Positions 37,684 to 45,285 of a stretch of DNA of 64,000 bases are shown here, piece by piece. A program made the position numbers and the translations under genes. The stretch is taken from assembly GCA_039640505.1 (NCBI GenBank), contig CP046865.1, positions 2,905,501 through 2,969,500 on the forward strand, read 5' to 3'. The stretch comes from Rhodobacteraceae bacterium Araon29 (GTDB lineage Bacteria; Pseudomonadota; Alphaproteobacteria; Rhodobacterales; Rhodobacteraceae). The notes below the pieces were generated by a model, which saw only the letters and a program-made list of their open reading frames with translations, made no database searches and had not been told where the DNA came from. Positions within the stretch are counted from its first letter, which is position 1. The number at the start of each line of letters is the position of its first letter.

Positions 37684-37980
37684 ATGACTGACGCCAGCAC
37701 CCGCGCCGCGACACTTTTAAAAGGACACCGCGATAGCATTGACCGGCTTGATGCAATCCTTGTCTACACATTGGGCGAGCGGTTTAAACACACCCGCTCG
37801 GTGGGAAAGCTAAAAGCAGAGCACGATCTGCCACCCGCCGATCCGACCCGTGAAGCCGTGCAGATCGCACGCCTTGAAGAGCTTGCAGCTCAGGCCAATC
37901 TGGACCCTGAGTTTGCCAAGAAATTTCTGAATTTCATCATTCAGGAAGTCATCCAACACCACAAACAACATCAATCCTAG
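37684..37980 (+). CDS. Chorismate mutase
   Basis: 98-aa AroQ-class chorismate mutase, all helical: RDSIDRLDAILVYTLGERF, the TRSVGKLKAEHDLPPADP active-site helix with Arg and Lys, and the REAVQIARLEEL stretch. Converts chorismate to prephenate for Phe/Tyr synthesis. ATG 37684 preceded by AAGGAGA; a TTG directly before it is in frame but unneeded. Followed 39 bp later by rpsP. Confidence 0.9.
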   Translation: MTDASTRAATLLKGHRDSIDRLDAILVYTLGERFKHTRSVGKLKAEHDLPPADPTREAVQIARLEELAAQANLDPEFAKKFLNFIIQEVIQHHKQHQS

Positions 37981-38019
37981 GGGCCATGCCCCGACCGCCA
38001 TTCTAAAGGAGAATATACA

Positions 38020-38565
38020 ATGGCCATGAAAATCCGTCTTGCCCGTGGGGGCAGCAAAAAACGCCCATTTTACCGCATTGTTGCGGCCGACAGCCGCATG
38101 CCACGCGATGGCCGCTATGTGGAAAAGCTGGGCACTTACAACCCTTTGCTTGCCAAAGACAGCGAAGATCGGGTCAAGATGAACCTCGAGCGCATCCAGT
38201 ACTGGCTGGGCGAAGGCGCGCAGGTCAGCGACCGTGTAAGCCGGATGTTAGAGGCCGCCGGCGTGCTTGAGAAAAAGACCCGGAACAACCCGCAAAAAGC
38301 CGTGGCTGGCCAGAAAATGCAGGAACGCGCCGAAGAAAAGGCTGCTAAAGCCGCCGAAGCAGCTGAAGCGCCTGCAGAGCCCGTAGAAGAAGTGGCCGAA
38401 GCACCAGCAGAGGCAGAAGCAGAAGCACCTGCAGAGGCCGAAGCGGAAGCCCCGGCAGAAGCAGCGGAAGCCCCAGCAGAAGAAGTCCCAGCGGAGGCAG
38501 AAGCGGAAGCTCCAGCAGAAGAAGCTCCTGCAGAAGAAGCAGCCGCCGAAGACGCTGAAAAATAA
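38020..38565 (+). CDS. rpsP: Ribosomal protein S16 with long acidic tail
   Basis: 181-aa protein. The first about 85 residues are standard S16 ([36 protein letters not shown]). The remaining about 95 residues, after [12 protein letters not shown], are a low-complexity Ala/Glu/Pro tail built of EAPAEAEA-type units; ordinary S16 is 80-90 aa, and alphaproteobacterial forms carry shorter tails. The tail is underlain by tandem GCAGAAG-like codon repeats that could expand or contract. Strong AAAGGAG before the ATG. Confidence 0.94.
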   Translation: MAMKIRLARGGSKKRPFYRIVAADSRMPRDGRYVEKLGTYNPLLAKDSEDRVKMNLERIQYWLGEGAQVSDRVSRMLEAAGVLEKKTRNNPQKAVAGQKMQERAEEKAAKAAEAAEAPAEPVEEVAEAPAEAEAEAPAEAEAEAPAEAAEAPAEEVPAEAEAEAPAEEAPAEEAAAEDAEK

Positions 38566-38632
38566 AAGGAGTTTGGGCTCGGAATGGGCAGTTTTGCACC
38601 AGTTTTCAAGTCTAAATTCAACGTGCTGAACC

Positions 38633-38659
38633 CACAGCGGCGCGCCAAGCGCCGCTGTG
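38633..38659 (+). terminator. Hairpin after rpsP
   Basis: Perfect 10-bp stem CACAGCGGCG / CGCCGCTGTG, 7-base loop, no T run. Possibly an attenuator or RNA-processing site that lowers rimM/trmD expression relative to rpsP. Confidence 0.55.
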
Positions 38660-38705
38660 ACCTGCCCTCAACGGACCAAACCGAAACCCGTTGCGGAGTA
38701 TTTTG

Positions 38706-38843
38706 ATGCTATTCCGCCCAATAAGATTGTTAATTTTTCTTGGCATCGCCTTTGTGGCTGGGATTATATATGAACGGCAATCTGCAAGCGAACGCTGCGA
38801 AGAGACTGGCGGCCGCTACGTCAACGACCTATGCGAAAGGTAA
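38706..38843 (+). CDS. Small membrane protein between rpsP and rimM
   Basis: 45-aa reading frame: MLFRPIRLLIFLGIAFVAG then IIYERQSASERCEETGGRY and VNDLCER. One N-terminal membrane helix (about residues 7-23), a short exposed tail with two cysteines 14 residues apart. GGAG lies 9 bp upstream of the ATG, and the rimM ATG follows the stop by 3 bp, with the rimM ribosome-binding site inside this frame. I recall similar tiny proteins in other Rhodobacterales, but the function is unknown. Confidence 0.7.
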   Translation: MLFRPIRLLIFLGIAFVAGIIYERQSASERCEETGGRYVNDLCER

Positions 38844-38846
38844 CCG

Positions 38847-39365
38847 ATGAAAGATGATTTGATCTGTGTCGGTGCAATCGGCGGGGCCTTTGGGGTCCAC
38901 GGTGAGGTGCGGCTAAAAAGCTTTACCACTGAGCCCGAAGCCATCGCAGAATATGCGCCCGTTTTCACAGAAGATAGCACACGCGCATTTGATGTGGTGC
39001 TCACCGGCCGTGTCAAAAACGGTCTGAGCGCCCGTATGTCGGGGATTGTCACAAAAGAAGATGCTGACGCGTTGAAAGGCACGAATTTATTTGTGCCGCG
39101 CGACCGTTTGCCAAGCCTGCCGGATGACGAATTTTATCATGCCGATCTCGTGGGGCTGACAGTCTATGACACCGGCGGCGCCCTGCTAGGTGAAGTGCGC
39201 TCGGTGCAAAACCACGGTGCCTCGGATCTTTTGGAAATCGACGGCCCCGGGCTTAAAACCACAGCCCTGCTGCCCTTTACCCGCACAGCAGTACCAACCG
39301 TCGACCTTTCGGCGGGAAAAATTATTGCAGACCCGCCCGAAGGTTTGCTGCCGGATGCGCCATGA
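38847..39365 (+). CDS. rimM: Ribosome maturation factor RimM
   Basis: 172-aa two-domain protein that helps 30S head assembly with S19. N-terminal domain [20 protein letters not shown]; linker [21 protein letters not shown]-barrel part [15 protein letters not shown] and [13 protein letters not shown]. Overlaps trmD by 4 bp. Confidence 0.93.
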   Translation: MKDDLICVGAIGGAFGVHGEVRLKSFTTEPEAIAEYAPVFTEDSTRAFDVVLTGRVKNGLSARMSGIVTKEDADALKGTNLFVPRDRLPSLPDDEFYHADLVGLTVYDTGGALLGEVRSVQNHGASDLLEIDGPGLKTTALLPFTRTAVPTVDLSAGKIIADPPEGLLPDAP

Positions 39366-40144
39366 CCGGTCCAGCAAAATCCCATGGCCGTAAATCCATA
39401 TCCGCCAGTTTAAAGCCCCAAGAGCTGATGAGCGCAAATCCAAAGCTCGCTGGGGTTTGGACTGCGCAGGTGATCACGCTTTTCCCCCAGTGCTTTCCTG
39501 GAATACTGAGTGAAAGCCTGACCGGAAAAGCCCTAAAAGACGGCAAATGGGCGCTTGAGACAACGGATTTGCGCCGCTTTGGTGAGGGCAGGCATAAAAA
39601 TGTCGACGACACACCTGCAGGCGGCGGCGCCGGGATGGTGCTGCGCGCCGATATACTGGGCGCGGCGATTGATGACGCGCGCCGCTCTGCGCCCAAAGAC
39701 CGGCCAATGGTCTATCTGTCCCCGCGCGGGGTGCGCTTTGATCAGGCCATGGCGCGCGACTGGGCTGGGGCAAATGGCATTACGCTGCTGTGCGGCCGCT
39801 TTGAAGGCGTCGATCAGCGGGTGCTGGAGCATTACCAGATTGCCGAGGTCTCGCTGGGCGATTTTGTCATGACAGGGGGGGAAATAGCCGCTCAGGCCAT
39901 GCTGGATGCCACGGTCCGGCTGTTGCCGGATGTTTTGGGCAATGCCGCCTCGGTCGAGGACGAAAGCCATTCAAACGGGCTGCTTGAGCATCCCCAATAT
40001 ACCCGCCCCGCAACGTGGAACGGGCGGAGCATCCCCGAGGTTCTGCAATCCGGTCATCACGGCAATATCGAAAAATGGCGGCGCGAAATGGCCGAGCAGC
40101 TGACCCAATCCCGCCGGCCTGATCTTTGGGATAAAAAGCGCTAA
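39362..40144 (+). CDS. trmD: tRNA (guanine-37-N1)-methyltransferase
   Basis: 260-aa SPOUT enzyme. Knot motifs are [31 protein letters not shown] and [13 protein letters not shown]; the catalytic Asp region [17 protein letters not shown] is intact. The ATG overlapping the rimM stop gives a 22-residue N-terminal extension over the ATG at 39428 (MSANPKLAG). Normally rplS follows closely; here an AT-rich island intervenes. Confidence 0.93.
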   Translation: MTGPAKSHGRKSISASLKPQELMSANPKLAGVWTAQVITLFPQCFPGILSESLTGKALKDGKWALETTDLRRFGEGRHKNVDDTPAGGGAGMVLRADILGAAIDDARRSAPKDRPMVYLSPRGVRFDQAMARDWAGANGITLLCGRFEGVDQRVLEHYQIAEVSLGDFVMTGGEIAAQAMLDATVRLLPDVLGNAASVEDESHSNGLLEHPQYTRPATWNGRSIPEVLQSGHHGNIEKWRREMAEQLTQSRRPDLWDKKR

Positions 40145-40210
40145 AGCGCCGCCGCGACAAACAAGAGCGCGCCGCTTAAAACAGCGCAAAACCCATGTCG
40201 GTCTTGCATC

Positions 40211-40244
40211 TGTATCGCGGCAGTATCGCGATGGTGCGAAAATC
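40211..40244. repeat. 38-bp dispersed repeat, degenerate inverted copy 3
   Basis: The first 20 bases match the reverse complement of the 38-bp repeat at 16 positions. After an internal gap of about 10 bases, GGTGC and AAAA align again. Confidence 0.5.
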
Positions 40245-40402
40245 GAGCACATCAGGCGTTAAAATTGGATAAAACTTCGACCAAAGGTTGCTGCAAAAAC
40301 AGCGCGTGCAAGGCCTGCCTCGATCCTGTCAAAACGGCAAGTACCTTCTCAAAAACCTACAGTTTTTCCTTCGGTTTTTGCTATCGCAGAGCGAGACCCT
40401 TT

Positions 40403-40445
40403 TCACCTATAGATTGTGCGTGACAGAAACGACAGTTTCAAATAG
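40403..40445. repeat. Island repeat element, full copy A
   Basis: 43 bp. Its left 28 bases recur at 41070-41097 (25/28 identical) and its right 25 bases at 41221-41245 (22/25). The right half contains GAAAC-GACA-GTTTC, an inverted repeat. It lies 90 bp before the first island gene. Confidence 0.75.
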
Positions 40446-40534
40446 TTATTCCATTATCACTGCACCATATTTCCAAGCAGATAACCGAACATTTGACAAA
40501 GAGCGTTACAGATATTTCAAATGCTAACCACATA

Positions 40535-40978
40535 ATGCCTCGGCGCAAGTTAATCTTTTTGATTGCTATCGCCATATTTGTTTTGTTTTTTGTTTCTTTG
40601 AACAATAGTAGACCTGATCGTTTTCTGTCTACTCTAGATGCCCAAATTCCTATTGGGGAAGATTTTCAAACGGTTGTGCGCGAACTGGAAAAACATGGAT
40701 TCGACTATAGAATATACGGATACAGCCATGATAGGTTTCGGAGCCCTTCGGGAAATCTGACTATTTCTCCACTGATGACATTTCCAAGTGCACCTGTTGA
40801 ATTACTTGAAAATTGCAATGAAATTGAATGCTCTGTTATTAGATCAAGTAAACTGGAATCTGTTCACGTATTTGGGTTTCTGAGATTTCATCATACCTAT
40901 CGATATCTCTGGGTATTTCGCAGAGACCAACTTGCTGGTATTTCCCAAAACAACGGGTACTGGGGATTCATAATATAA
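40535..40978 (+). CDS. Hypothetical membrane-anchored protein
   Basis: 147 aa, not recognised. One N-terminal membrane helix (RKLIFLIAIAIFVLFFVSL, about residues 4-22) followed by a soluble domain, probably periplasmic, with a Cys pair in NCNEIEC and a Trp/Tyr-rich end. Codon use is AT-rich, unlike the trmD or rplS genes. ATG 40535 is chosen because the helix then starts at the N-terminus; an in-frame TTG at 40493 would add 14 polar residues. A short frame with its own ribosome-binding site follows 17 bp later. Confidence 0.55.
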   Translation: MPRRKLIFLIAIAIFVLFFVSLNNSRPDRFLSTLDAQIPIGEDFQTVVRELEKHGFDYRIYGYSHDRFRSPSGNLTISPLMTFPSAPVELLENCNEIECSVIRSSKLESVHVFGFLRFHHTYRYLWVFRRDQLAGISQNNGYWGFII

Positions 40979-40995
40979 TTGAAAGGAATTTTGAA

Positions 40996-41079
40996 ATGAC
41001 AGATTGGACAATTCGAGTAAAAACAGACGAAGTTGTAACAGCCGGCGTGGGTACAGGTTTCAACCATACTCACCCATAG
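40996..41079 (+). pseudogene. Truncated gene start (27 codons)
   Basis: MTDWTIRVKTDEVVTAGVG followed by TGFNHTHP and a stop. GAAAGGA precedes the ATG at normal spacing, so it looks like the true beginning of a gene whose body has been lost. The stop falls inside the island repeat copy B, which marks the deletion junction. Confidence 0.4.
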
Positions 41080-41097
41080 ATTGTGAGTGACAGAAAT
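41070..41097. repeat. Island repeat element, partial copy B
   Basis: 28 bp, 25 identical to the left part of copy A (40403-40430). Confidence 0.75.
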
Positions 41098-41220
41098 CGG
41101 TCTGAGTGGTAAAGTCTTTTTATATTAGAAGACCGAGATTAAAGCGCAAAAGATTATTGATTGTGAATATTCCAAGTTTCATACATGAGTTGAATAACTG
41201 CTCGGCGCTCAGATCGAGCC

Positions 41221-41245
41221 TGACAAAAACGATCGTTTCAAATAG
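41221..41245. repeat. Island repeat element, partial copy C
   Basis: 25 bp, 22 identical to the right part of copy A (40421-40445). Its core AAACGATCGTTT is a perfect palindrome. Lies 30 bp before the next island gene, as copy A does before its gene at 90 bp. Confidence 0.75.
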
Positions 41246-41275
41246 CGCTTTTCGCATCATTTTTATGCTGCAGTC

Positions 41276-42043
41276 ATGATAAAAATCCACCTTAAAACTC
41301 TTCTTGCTTTAGTTTTCTTCTTTAGCATTTCGGGCGCGGCATTTGCCAACTCAATAGCTCTAACATCCATTACAGGGGATAAAATTGACCTCAACCAACT
41401 AATCGATGTTATTCGAAAAGAGCATTCGGAGACGGATGAAACACGACAAAATTTCATTCTATCTATTCCAGACTTAGTCGGCGATATTGCTCCAACAATA
41501 GATCTGGCCTGCGGGCTTCCAAAGTCATATTTGGATGCCAGAAGTCGCATAGAAGAAAATAAATCTGCTTTCGGTGAGCAACTTTATCAGTGCACAGCAC
41601 AAGTTTTTAAAATTGTATTTGCTAAATTTGGCACTCCAAAGCGTTCGAGTGGTTACCTTGATAACACCGTTCTGTTGGCTCTCGAATGCGGCTACGTCTT
41701 AGAAGGTTCCTTTCAGTTCTTCGCACTTGGGGCGGCGATTCAGAGGCAAGAACGTTTAGAAAACAATCTTAGATTTGTATGTAATGACGATTACAGTGCA
41801 TCACATTTGCACGCGATCAAATTCGCTGTGGAAAAAATATCCAACGACTTGGTATTCTACCACCGCGTTTTGGGTAACTGGGAATTGGTGGATCAATATC
41901 TCAATTACCAAGCGAACGTCAGTGAAAATCGCGAGGATGAAATTTGTCAATACCTCAAAGATACGAAAATGCTTGCAATTTATCAGAACCAAGAAGGGGT
42001 GCTGCCTCTTGATTGCGCTCGTGTTCTAAGTAACCAAAATTGA
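41276..42043 (+). CDS. Hypothetical secreted protein
   Basis: 255 aa, not recognised. A clear signal peptide (MIKIHLKTLLALVFFFSIS, cleavage probably after AAFA) and a mature part with six cysteines (in ACGLP, YQCTA, ECGYV, FVCND, EICQY, LDCAR), consistent with disulfides in the periplasm or outside. Mostly helical, charged. AT-rich codon use. GAAGGAG overlapping its stop is the ribosome-binding site for the truncated frame at 42060, so this gene once headed a longer operon. Confidence 0.6.
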   Translation: MIKIHLKTLLALVFFFSISGAAFANSIALTSITGDKIDLNQLIDVIRKEHSETDETRQNFILSIPDLVGDIAPTIDLACGLPKSYLDARSRIEENKSAFGEQLYQCTAQVFKIVFAKFGTPKRSSGYLDNTVLLALECGYVLEGSFQFFALGAAIQRQERLENNLRFVCNDDYSASHLHAIKFAVEKISNDLVFYHRVLGNWELVDQYLNYQANVSENREDEICQYLKDTKMLAIYQNQEGVLPLDCARVLSNQN

Positions 42044-42059
42044 AGGAGTTTAAGATAAA

Positions 42060-42092
42060 ATGGCTGATCGAAACAAAGTCTGCTTAACATGA
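42060..42092 (+). pseudogene. Deleted gene remnant (10 codons)
   Basis: Frame MADRNKVCLT then stop, with GAAGGAG 10 bp upstream. Its last codons CTTAACATGA match the end of the HEAMH frame at 42420. In both places the stop overlaps the ATG of a small membrane-protein gene. It appears to be the fused start and end of a gene whose middle was deleted. Confidence 0.4.
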
Positions 42093-42241
42093 TGTTTTTC
42101 GATAGTCTTTTTGAATACCTTTCAAAGAAGTTTTTAGAAAAAAAATCGAAAAATCCTTTCATTGCTTTATTACAGAGTGTCGGCTCAATTATGATGTTTA
42201 TTATGGGCCTTTTCATAGTTTATCTACAAATCAAGGGGTAG
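42089..42241 (+). CDS. Small membrane protein, island copy 1
   Basis: 50 aa: MMFFDSLFEYLSKKFLEKKS, KNPFIALLQS, then helix VGSIMMFIMGLFIVYLQI. Amphipathic/basic N-terminal half (LSKKFLEKKSK) and a single C-terminal membrane helix (about residues 31-48). 38 of 48 positions identical to the frame at 42417-42581. The ATG overlaps the preceding stop (ATGA), suggesting coupled translation. Function unknown; the shape fits holin-like, toxin-type or immunity-type small proteins equally. Confidence 0.6.
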   Translation: MMFFDSLFEYLSKKFLEKKSKNPFIALLQSVGSIMMFIMGLFIVYLQIKG

Positions 42242-42247
42242 CTATAA

Positions 42248-42420
42248 ATGAATGAGAATATCAAATTGTAGGCAACCAATGAAGCGGCGCCAGTACTGCA
42301 ACCATCAAAACAGGTAACATAAAAATAGTGATTACATTACATACCAACGACCTCGACACTCAAGGTATGTTTGTCCATGAGGCAATGCACACCTTGCAGA
42401 CGCAAAGTCGCTTAACATGA
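42248..42420 (+). pseudogene. Broken gene with HEAMH zinc-site motif
   Basis: A start (ATG 42248, MNENIKL then stop at 42271) and, in other frames, an open stretch from 42283 to the stop at 42420 with LHTNDLDTQGMFVHEAMHTLQTQSRLT split as LHTNDLDTQG and MFVHEAMHTLQ. HExxH plus the FVHExxHTxQ context resembles the short zinc-peptidase-like region of eCIS/VgrG-associated and toxin proteins. No intact reading frame exists. Its end overlaps the ATG of membrane-protein copy 2. Confidence 0.45.
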
Positions 42421-42581
42421 CTTTCTTTGACTGGCTTTTCGAATACCTTTCAAAGAGGTTTCTAGAAAAAAAATCGAAAAATCCTTTCATCGCTTTTTTA
42501 CAGTATGTCGGCTCAATTATAATAATCATTATGGGTCTTTTCCTAATTTATCTACAAATTTGGAGTTTTATGAATGAATAA
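42417..42581 (+). CDS. Small membrane protein, island copy 2
   Basis: 54 aa: MTFFDWLFEYLSKRFLEKKS, KNPFIAFLQY, helix VGSIIIIIMGLFLIYLQI and a short tail WSFMNE. Near-duplicate of the 42089 gene at 328 bp distance, with the same ATGA overlap to the frame in front. Most differences are conservative (Met/Ile in the helix, Lys/Arg in the basic part), which suggests the protein has been under selection. Confidence 0.6.
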   Translation: MTFFDWLFEYLSKRFLEKKSKNPFIAFLQYVGSIIIIIMGLFLIYLQIWSFMNE

Positions 42582-42648
42582 AAATATCACAACGATTGAT
42601 GATAGAGCCATAGATATTCTAACGGGGGAAAAGGACCCACTTCTATAG
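42574..42648 (+). pseudogene. Truncated gene start after copy 2
   Basis: MNKNITTIDDRAIDILTGEK, DPLL and stop. Its beginning matches the ATGAATGAGAATATCA start after copy 1, so each small membrane-protein gene was followed by the same kind of gene (MNxNI...). Now 24 codons long. Confidence 0.4.
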
Positions 42649-43038
42649 ATATATGTGGATATGGCCTTGATGGACGAGGAAAGCTCAAAACGGTCTGCTA
42701 GAGTATCCCTAGTATACCCTGCTGGCAGCTTGGAACCGCCCAGAAAGGTAAAAGACCCCTAATTGGGCACTAAATGCCGATAAATAAGCAGTTTTACCCG
42801 TAAAACCTGCGAAAACCGCTTGATAAACAATCGCGGCCACTGTTATAGGCCGCCTAGATTGGTGTGTTGGGGATTTTCTTTGATCGCTCTTATAGACGCC
42901 AGTTGATCGCCATATGGCAACAGCAATGACGACCGAACCCTCTGGCGGGCTTATCAATTGGTAGGGACCCGATAAAAGACCAAGAGCTCTGGGGCGCGCA
43001 AAACTTTGCGGAACAACCGCAGGCAAAGGAGAAACGCG
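42649..43038. other. Gene-free region before rplS
   Basis: 390 bp. Composition returns to GC-rich towards the right. A GCGGCC / GGCCGC hairpin with a 9-base loop sits at 42833-42853, and TTTTACCCGTAAAA lies at about 42793-42806. It should contain the rplS promoter and leader; no clear hexamers were identified. Confidence 0.5.
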
Positions 43039-43425
43039 ATGGATTTAATCGCACAGCTCGAGGCGGAGCAAATCGCCTCACTTGGGAAAGAAATTCCCGA
43101 TTTCAAAGCCGGAGACACAGTGCGCGTCGGTTACAAAGTGACCGAAGGCACCCGCTCGCGGGTACAGAACTACGAAGGTGTTTGCATTGCACGCAACAAC
43201 GGTAAAGGGATTGCCGGATCGTTCACCGTGCGCAAAATCTCGTTTGGGGAAGGCGTGGAACGTGTGTTCCCGCTGTATTCAACCAATATCGAAAGCATCA
43301 CAGTAATGCGCCGCGGCCGTGTGCGCCGTGCGAAGCTTTACTATCTGCGCACCCGTCGCGGAAAATCTGCGCGGATCGCAGAGCAGACCAATTACCGGGC
43401 ACCCAAAGCCGGTGCGGAAAGCTAA
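43039..43425 (+). CDS. rplS: Ribosomal protein L19
   Basis: 128 aa. Family start [15 protein letters not shown], the [18 protein letters not shown] core and [27 protein letters not shown] before the ATG at 43039; the frame opening at 43006 is not used. First gene after the island, 12 bp before rpmE. Confidence 0.96.
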   Translation: MDLIAQLEAEQIASLGKEIPDFKAGDTVRVGYKVTEGTRSRVQNYEGVCIARNNGKGIAGSFTVRKISFGEGVERVFPLYSTNIESITVMRRGRVRRAKLYYLRTRRGKSARIAEQTNYRAPKAGAES

Positions 43426-43436
43426 GGAGCGGCGAG

Positions 43437-43658
43437 ATGAAAAAAGAGATACACCCAGACTACCACTTCATCGACGTCAAAATGACCGATGGAACCATTG
43501 TCAAAATGCGCTCAACCTGGGGCAAGGATGGCGACACGCTATCGCTTGATATTGACCCGTCTGCGCACCCCGCCTGGACCGGCGGTAACACCCGTCTTTT
43601 GGACGCGGATGGTCGGGTCTCTAAGTTTAAGAAAAAATACGAAGGTCTGGGCTTCTAA
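43437..43658 (+). CDS. rpmE: Ribosomal protein L31
   Basis: 73 aa: [20 protein letters not shown] and [20 protein letters not shown] with FKKKY. It has no zinc-binding cysteines, as usual for alphaproteobacterial L31. Follows rplS in the same message. Confidence 0.94.
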   Translation: MKKEIHPDYHFIDVKMTDGTIVKMRSTWGKDGDTLSLDIDPSAHPAWTGGNTRLLDADGRVSKFKKKYEGLGF

Positions 43659-43686
43659 AGCACATATCTTTCGCAATATGCCTATC

Positions 43687-43713
43687 AACGCCGCAGATCA
43701 CCTCTGCGGCGTT
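43687..43713 (+). terminator. Terminator after rpmE
   Basis: Perfect 10-bp stem AACGCCGCAG / CTGCGGCGTT with a 7-base loop, followed by only one more T and then GCAGTTT. Confidence 0.7.
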
Positions 43714-43836
43714 TGCAGTTTGGCGGCCAAGAATGCCGTGCAGACCCGCGGCTTGCTGACGGCAGACAACGTGTTAGGCTTTACCCGCATGCCCAATTCT
43801 TTTAGCATAGGCCTATCAGCATAAAAGGACCCTAAA

Positions 43837-44082
43837 ATGGCGCAAAGACTGCATTTGGTGTTTGGTGGCGAGTTGATTGACCCAGCCGAGACCGTTTTTA
43901 AAAATGTGGATGACCTACATGTTGTTGGCATTTTTCCCGATTACCAAACCGCATATGCTGCCTGGAAAGCCGAGGCACAGCGCACCGTAGACAATGCCCA
44001 TATGCGCTATTTTATCGCCCATCTGCACCGTTTGCGAGATGAAGAGATTGCCACATCGAAAACTGAGGAATTAGAGGTTTGA
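43837..44082 (+). CDS. DUF4170 protein
   Basis: 81-aa conserved alphaproteobacterial protein: MAQRLHLVFGGELIDP, VGIFPDYQTAYAAWKAEAQR and TVDNAHMRYFIAHLHRL. Function unknown. It normally precedes the Kdo transferase and lpxK genes, as here, so a link to lipid A synthesis is plausible (inference). AAAAGGACC before the ATG. Confidence 0.85.
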   Translation: MAQRLHLVFGGELIDPAETVFKNVDDLHVVGIFPDYQTAYAAWKAEAQRTVDNAHMRYFIAHLHRLRDEEIATSKTEELEV

Positions 44083-44117
44083 TAGATCATATCGGCCCAC
44101 CGGACTTATGGTAGACA

Positions 44118-45284
44118 ATGGTTTCGAGTGAGCCCAAAAATGACATCGATTTCGCTGTCGCGCCTGTGGTGTGGATTCATATAGCCGACTGCGCTAATTT
44201 TGCCGGTATCGAGTATCTGTCCCTGCGCATGCTGCAGGCTCACCCGGATCTCTATATTGTTCTGACCGGATCACAAGAGAGGTCGCAGAACCTAACGCGG
44301 CAAGCGCGCATCCTGGGGCTGCAAATGCCCTTTGATGCCCATTCCATTGATCGCTTTTTAAAAAAATTTACGCCAAACTATCTTTTGTGGGCCGGGGGTA
44401 ATTTGCACCCGCCCTTGCTTAAAATGGCTGCCGCGCGCGGCCTAGAAATGCTTTTGGTTGACGCAGTTAGCGAAGGCTTTAGCGCGCGCAAGTTCCGGTT
44501 TTTGCCAAATGTCAAAGCCCGGGCGCTACGATGGTTTTCCGATTTTTACGCAGTGGACACCCAAGCCGCTCAACATCTGGCAAAACTTGGTATCGCTGCC
44601 TCTCGTATTCAATTGAAAGGCGCATTGCAACAAGGCGTCCTGCCAACACGTGCAGGTGATGATAGGCCGGACAACCCGGCCTATGCGCATTTGGCAACCC
44701 GGCCTGTTTGGTTGGCTGCGGGGGTATCGAAGGGCGAAATCGAAACGGTTTTATCCGCCCACCGTTTGGTAATGCGCCATGCCCACCGAACCTTGCTAAT
44801 TTTGGCGCCACAGCAGCCTGAGGATAGCGCTGAGGCAATTCGCCAGTGCCAAGACACCGGATTGCATGCGCTAATTCCATCACAAGCCGAAGGCCCAGAT
44901 GCCAACACGCATGTGCTAGTGCCGACAGGCGCCGATCCATTAGATTTTTGGTATCACCTTGCTTCGGTTTGCTTTTTGGGTCAGTCGATGGTGGCCCAAG
45001 GCCCTGCACTTGACCCCTATTGCGCAGCATCACATGGCTGCGCAATTTTATATGGCCCCATGGTATCAGACTATTCAGACCGCTATCTTAAACTGGCCGA
45101 AGCAGGCGCGGCGCGCCAAATTCGTGACAGTGACACGCTTGCCGCTGCTGTGGGTCAGATTTCCGCCCCCGATGTGGCAGCGCAAATGGCCTTTGCCGCT
45201 TGGCAGGTGACCTCAGATGGGGCAGAATTAACCGATGCTGTGATTGACCGGGTGCTCAGCCATCTGGACGAGATTGGAGTTTAA
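44118..45284 (+). CDS. Kdo transferase (WaaA)-like glycosyltransferase
   Basis: 388-aa GT-B-fold protein similar in layout to WaaA: N-terminal domain with LTGSQERSQNLTRQARILG and a C-terminal domain with the TGADPLDFWYHLASVCFLGQSMV stretch. Placement beside lpxK supports a lipid A role. The usual catalytic SVGE near the N-terminus is replaced by WIHIADCANFAGIEYLS; the Glu may be that of GIE or may be missing. It is also shorter than typical WaaA (about 420 aa). Confidence 0.65.
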   Translation: MVSSEPKNDIDFAVAPVVWIHIADCANFAGIEYLSLRMLQAHPDLYIVLTGSQERSQNLTRQARILGLQMPFDAHSIDRFLKKFTPNYLLWAGGNLHPPLLKMAAARGLEMLLVDAVSEGFSARKFRFLPNVKARALRWFSDFYAVDTQAAQHLAKLGIAASRIQLKGALQQGVLPTRAGDDRPDNPAYAHLATRPVWLAAGVSKGEIETVLSAHRLVMRHAHRTLLILAPQQPEDSAEAIRQCQDTGLHALIPSQAEGPDANTHVLVPTGADPLDFWYHLASVCFLGQSMVAQGPALDPYCAASHGCAILYGPMVSDYSDRYLKLAEAGAARQIRDSDTLAAAVGQISAPDVAAQMAFAAWQVTSDGAELTDAVIDRVLSHLDEIGV

Positions 45285-45285
45285 G

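Larger units (their letters stand above)
40145..40534. other. Gene-free left flank of the island
   Basis: 390 bp without a convincing gene. It holds an imperfect GC hairpin just after trmD (about 40143-40178), a degenerate copy of the 38-bp repeat and the first copy of the island repeat element. Base composition drops from GC-rich to AT-rich across it. Confidence 0.6.

Noticed and set aside
38340-38560. CRISPR-like or other tandem DNA repeat
   Set aside because: The repetition is in-frame coding sequence of the S16 acidic tail, with no spacers.
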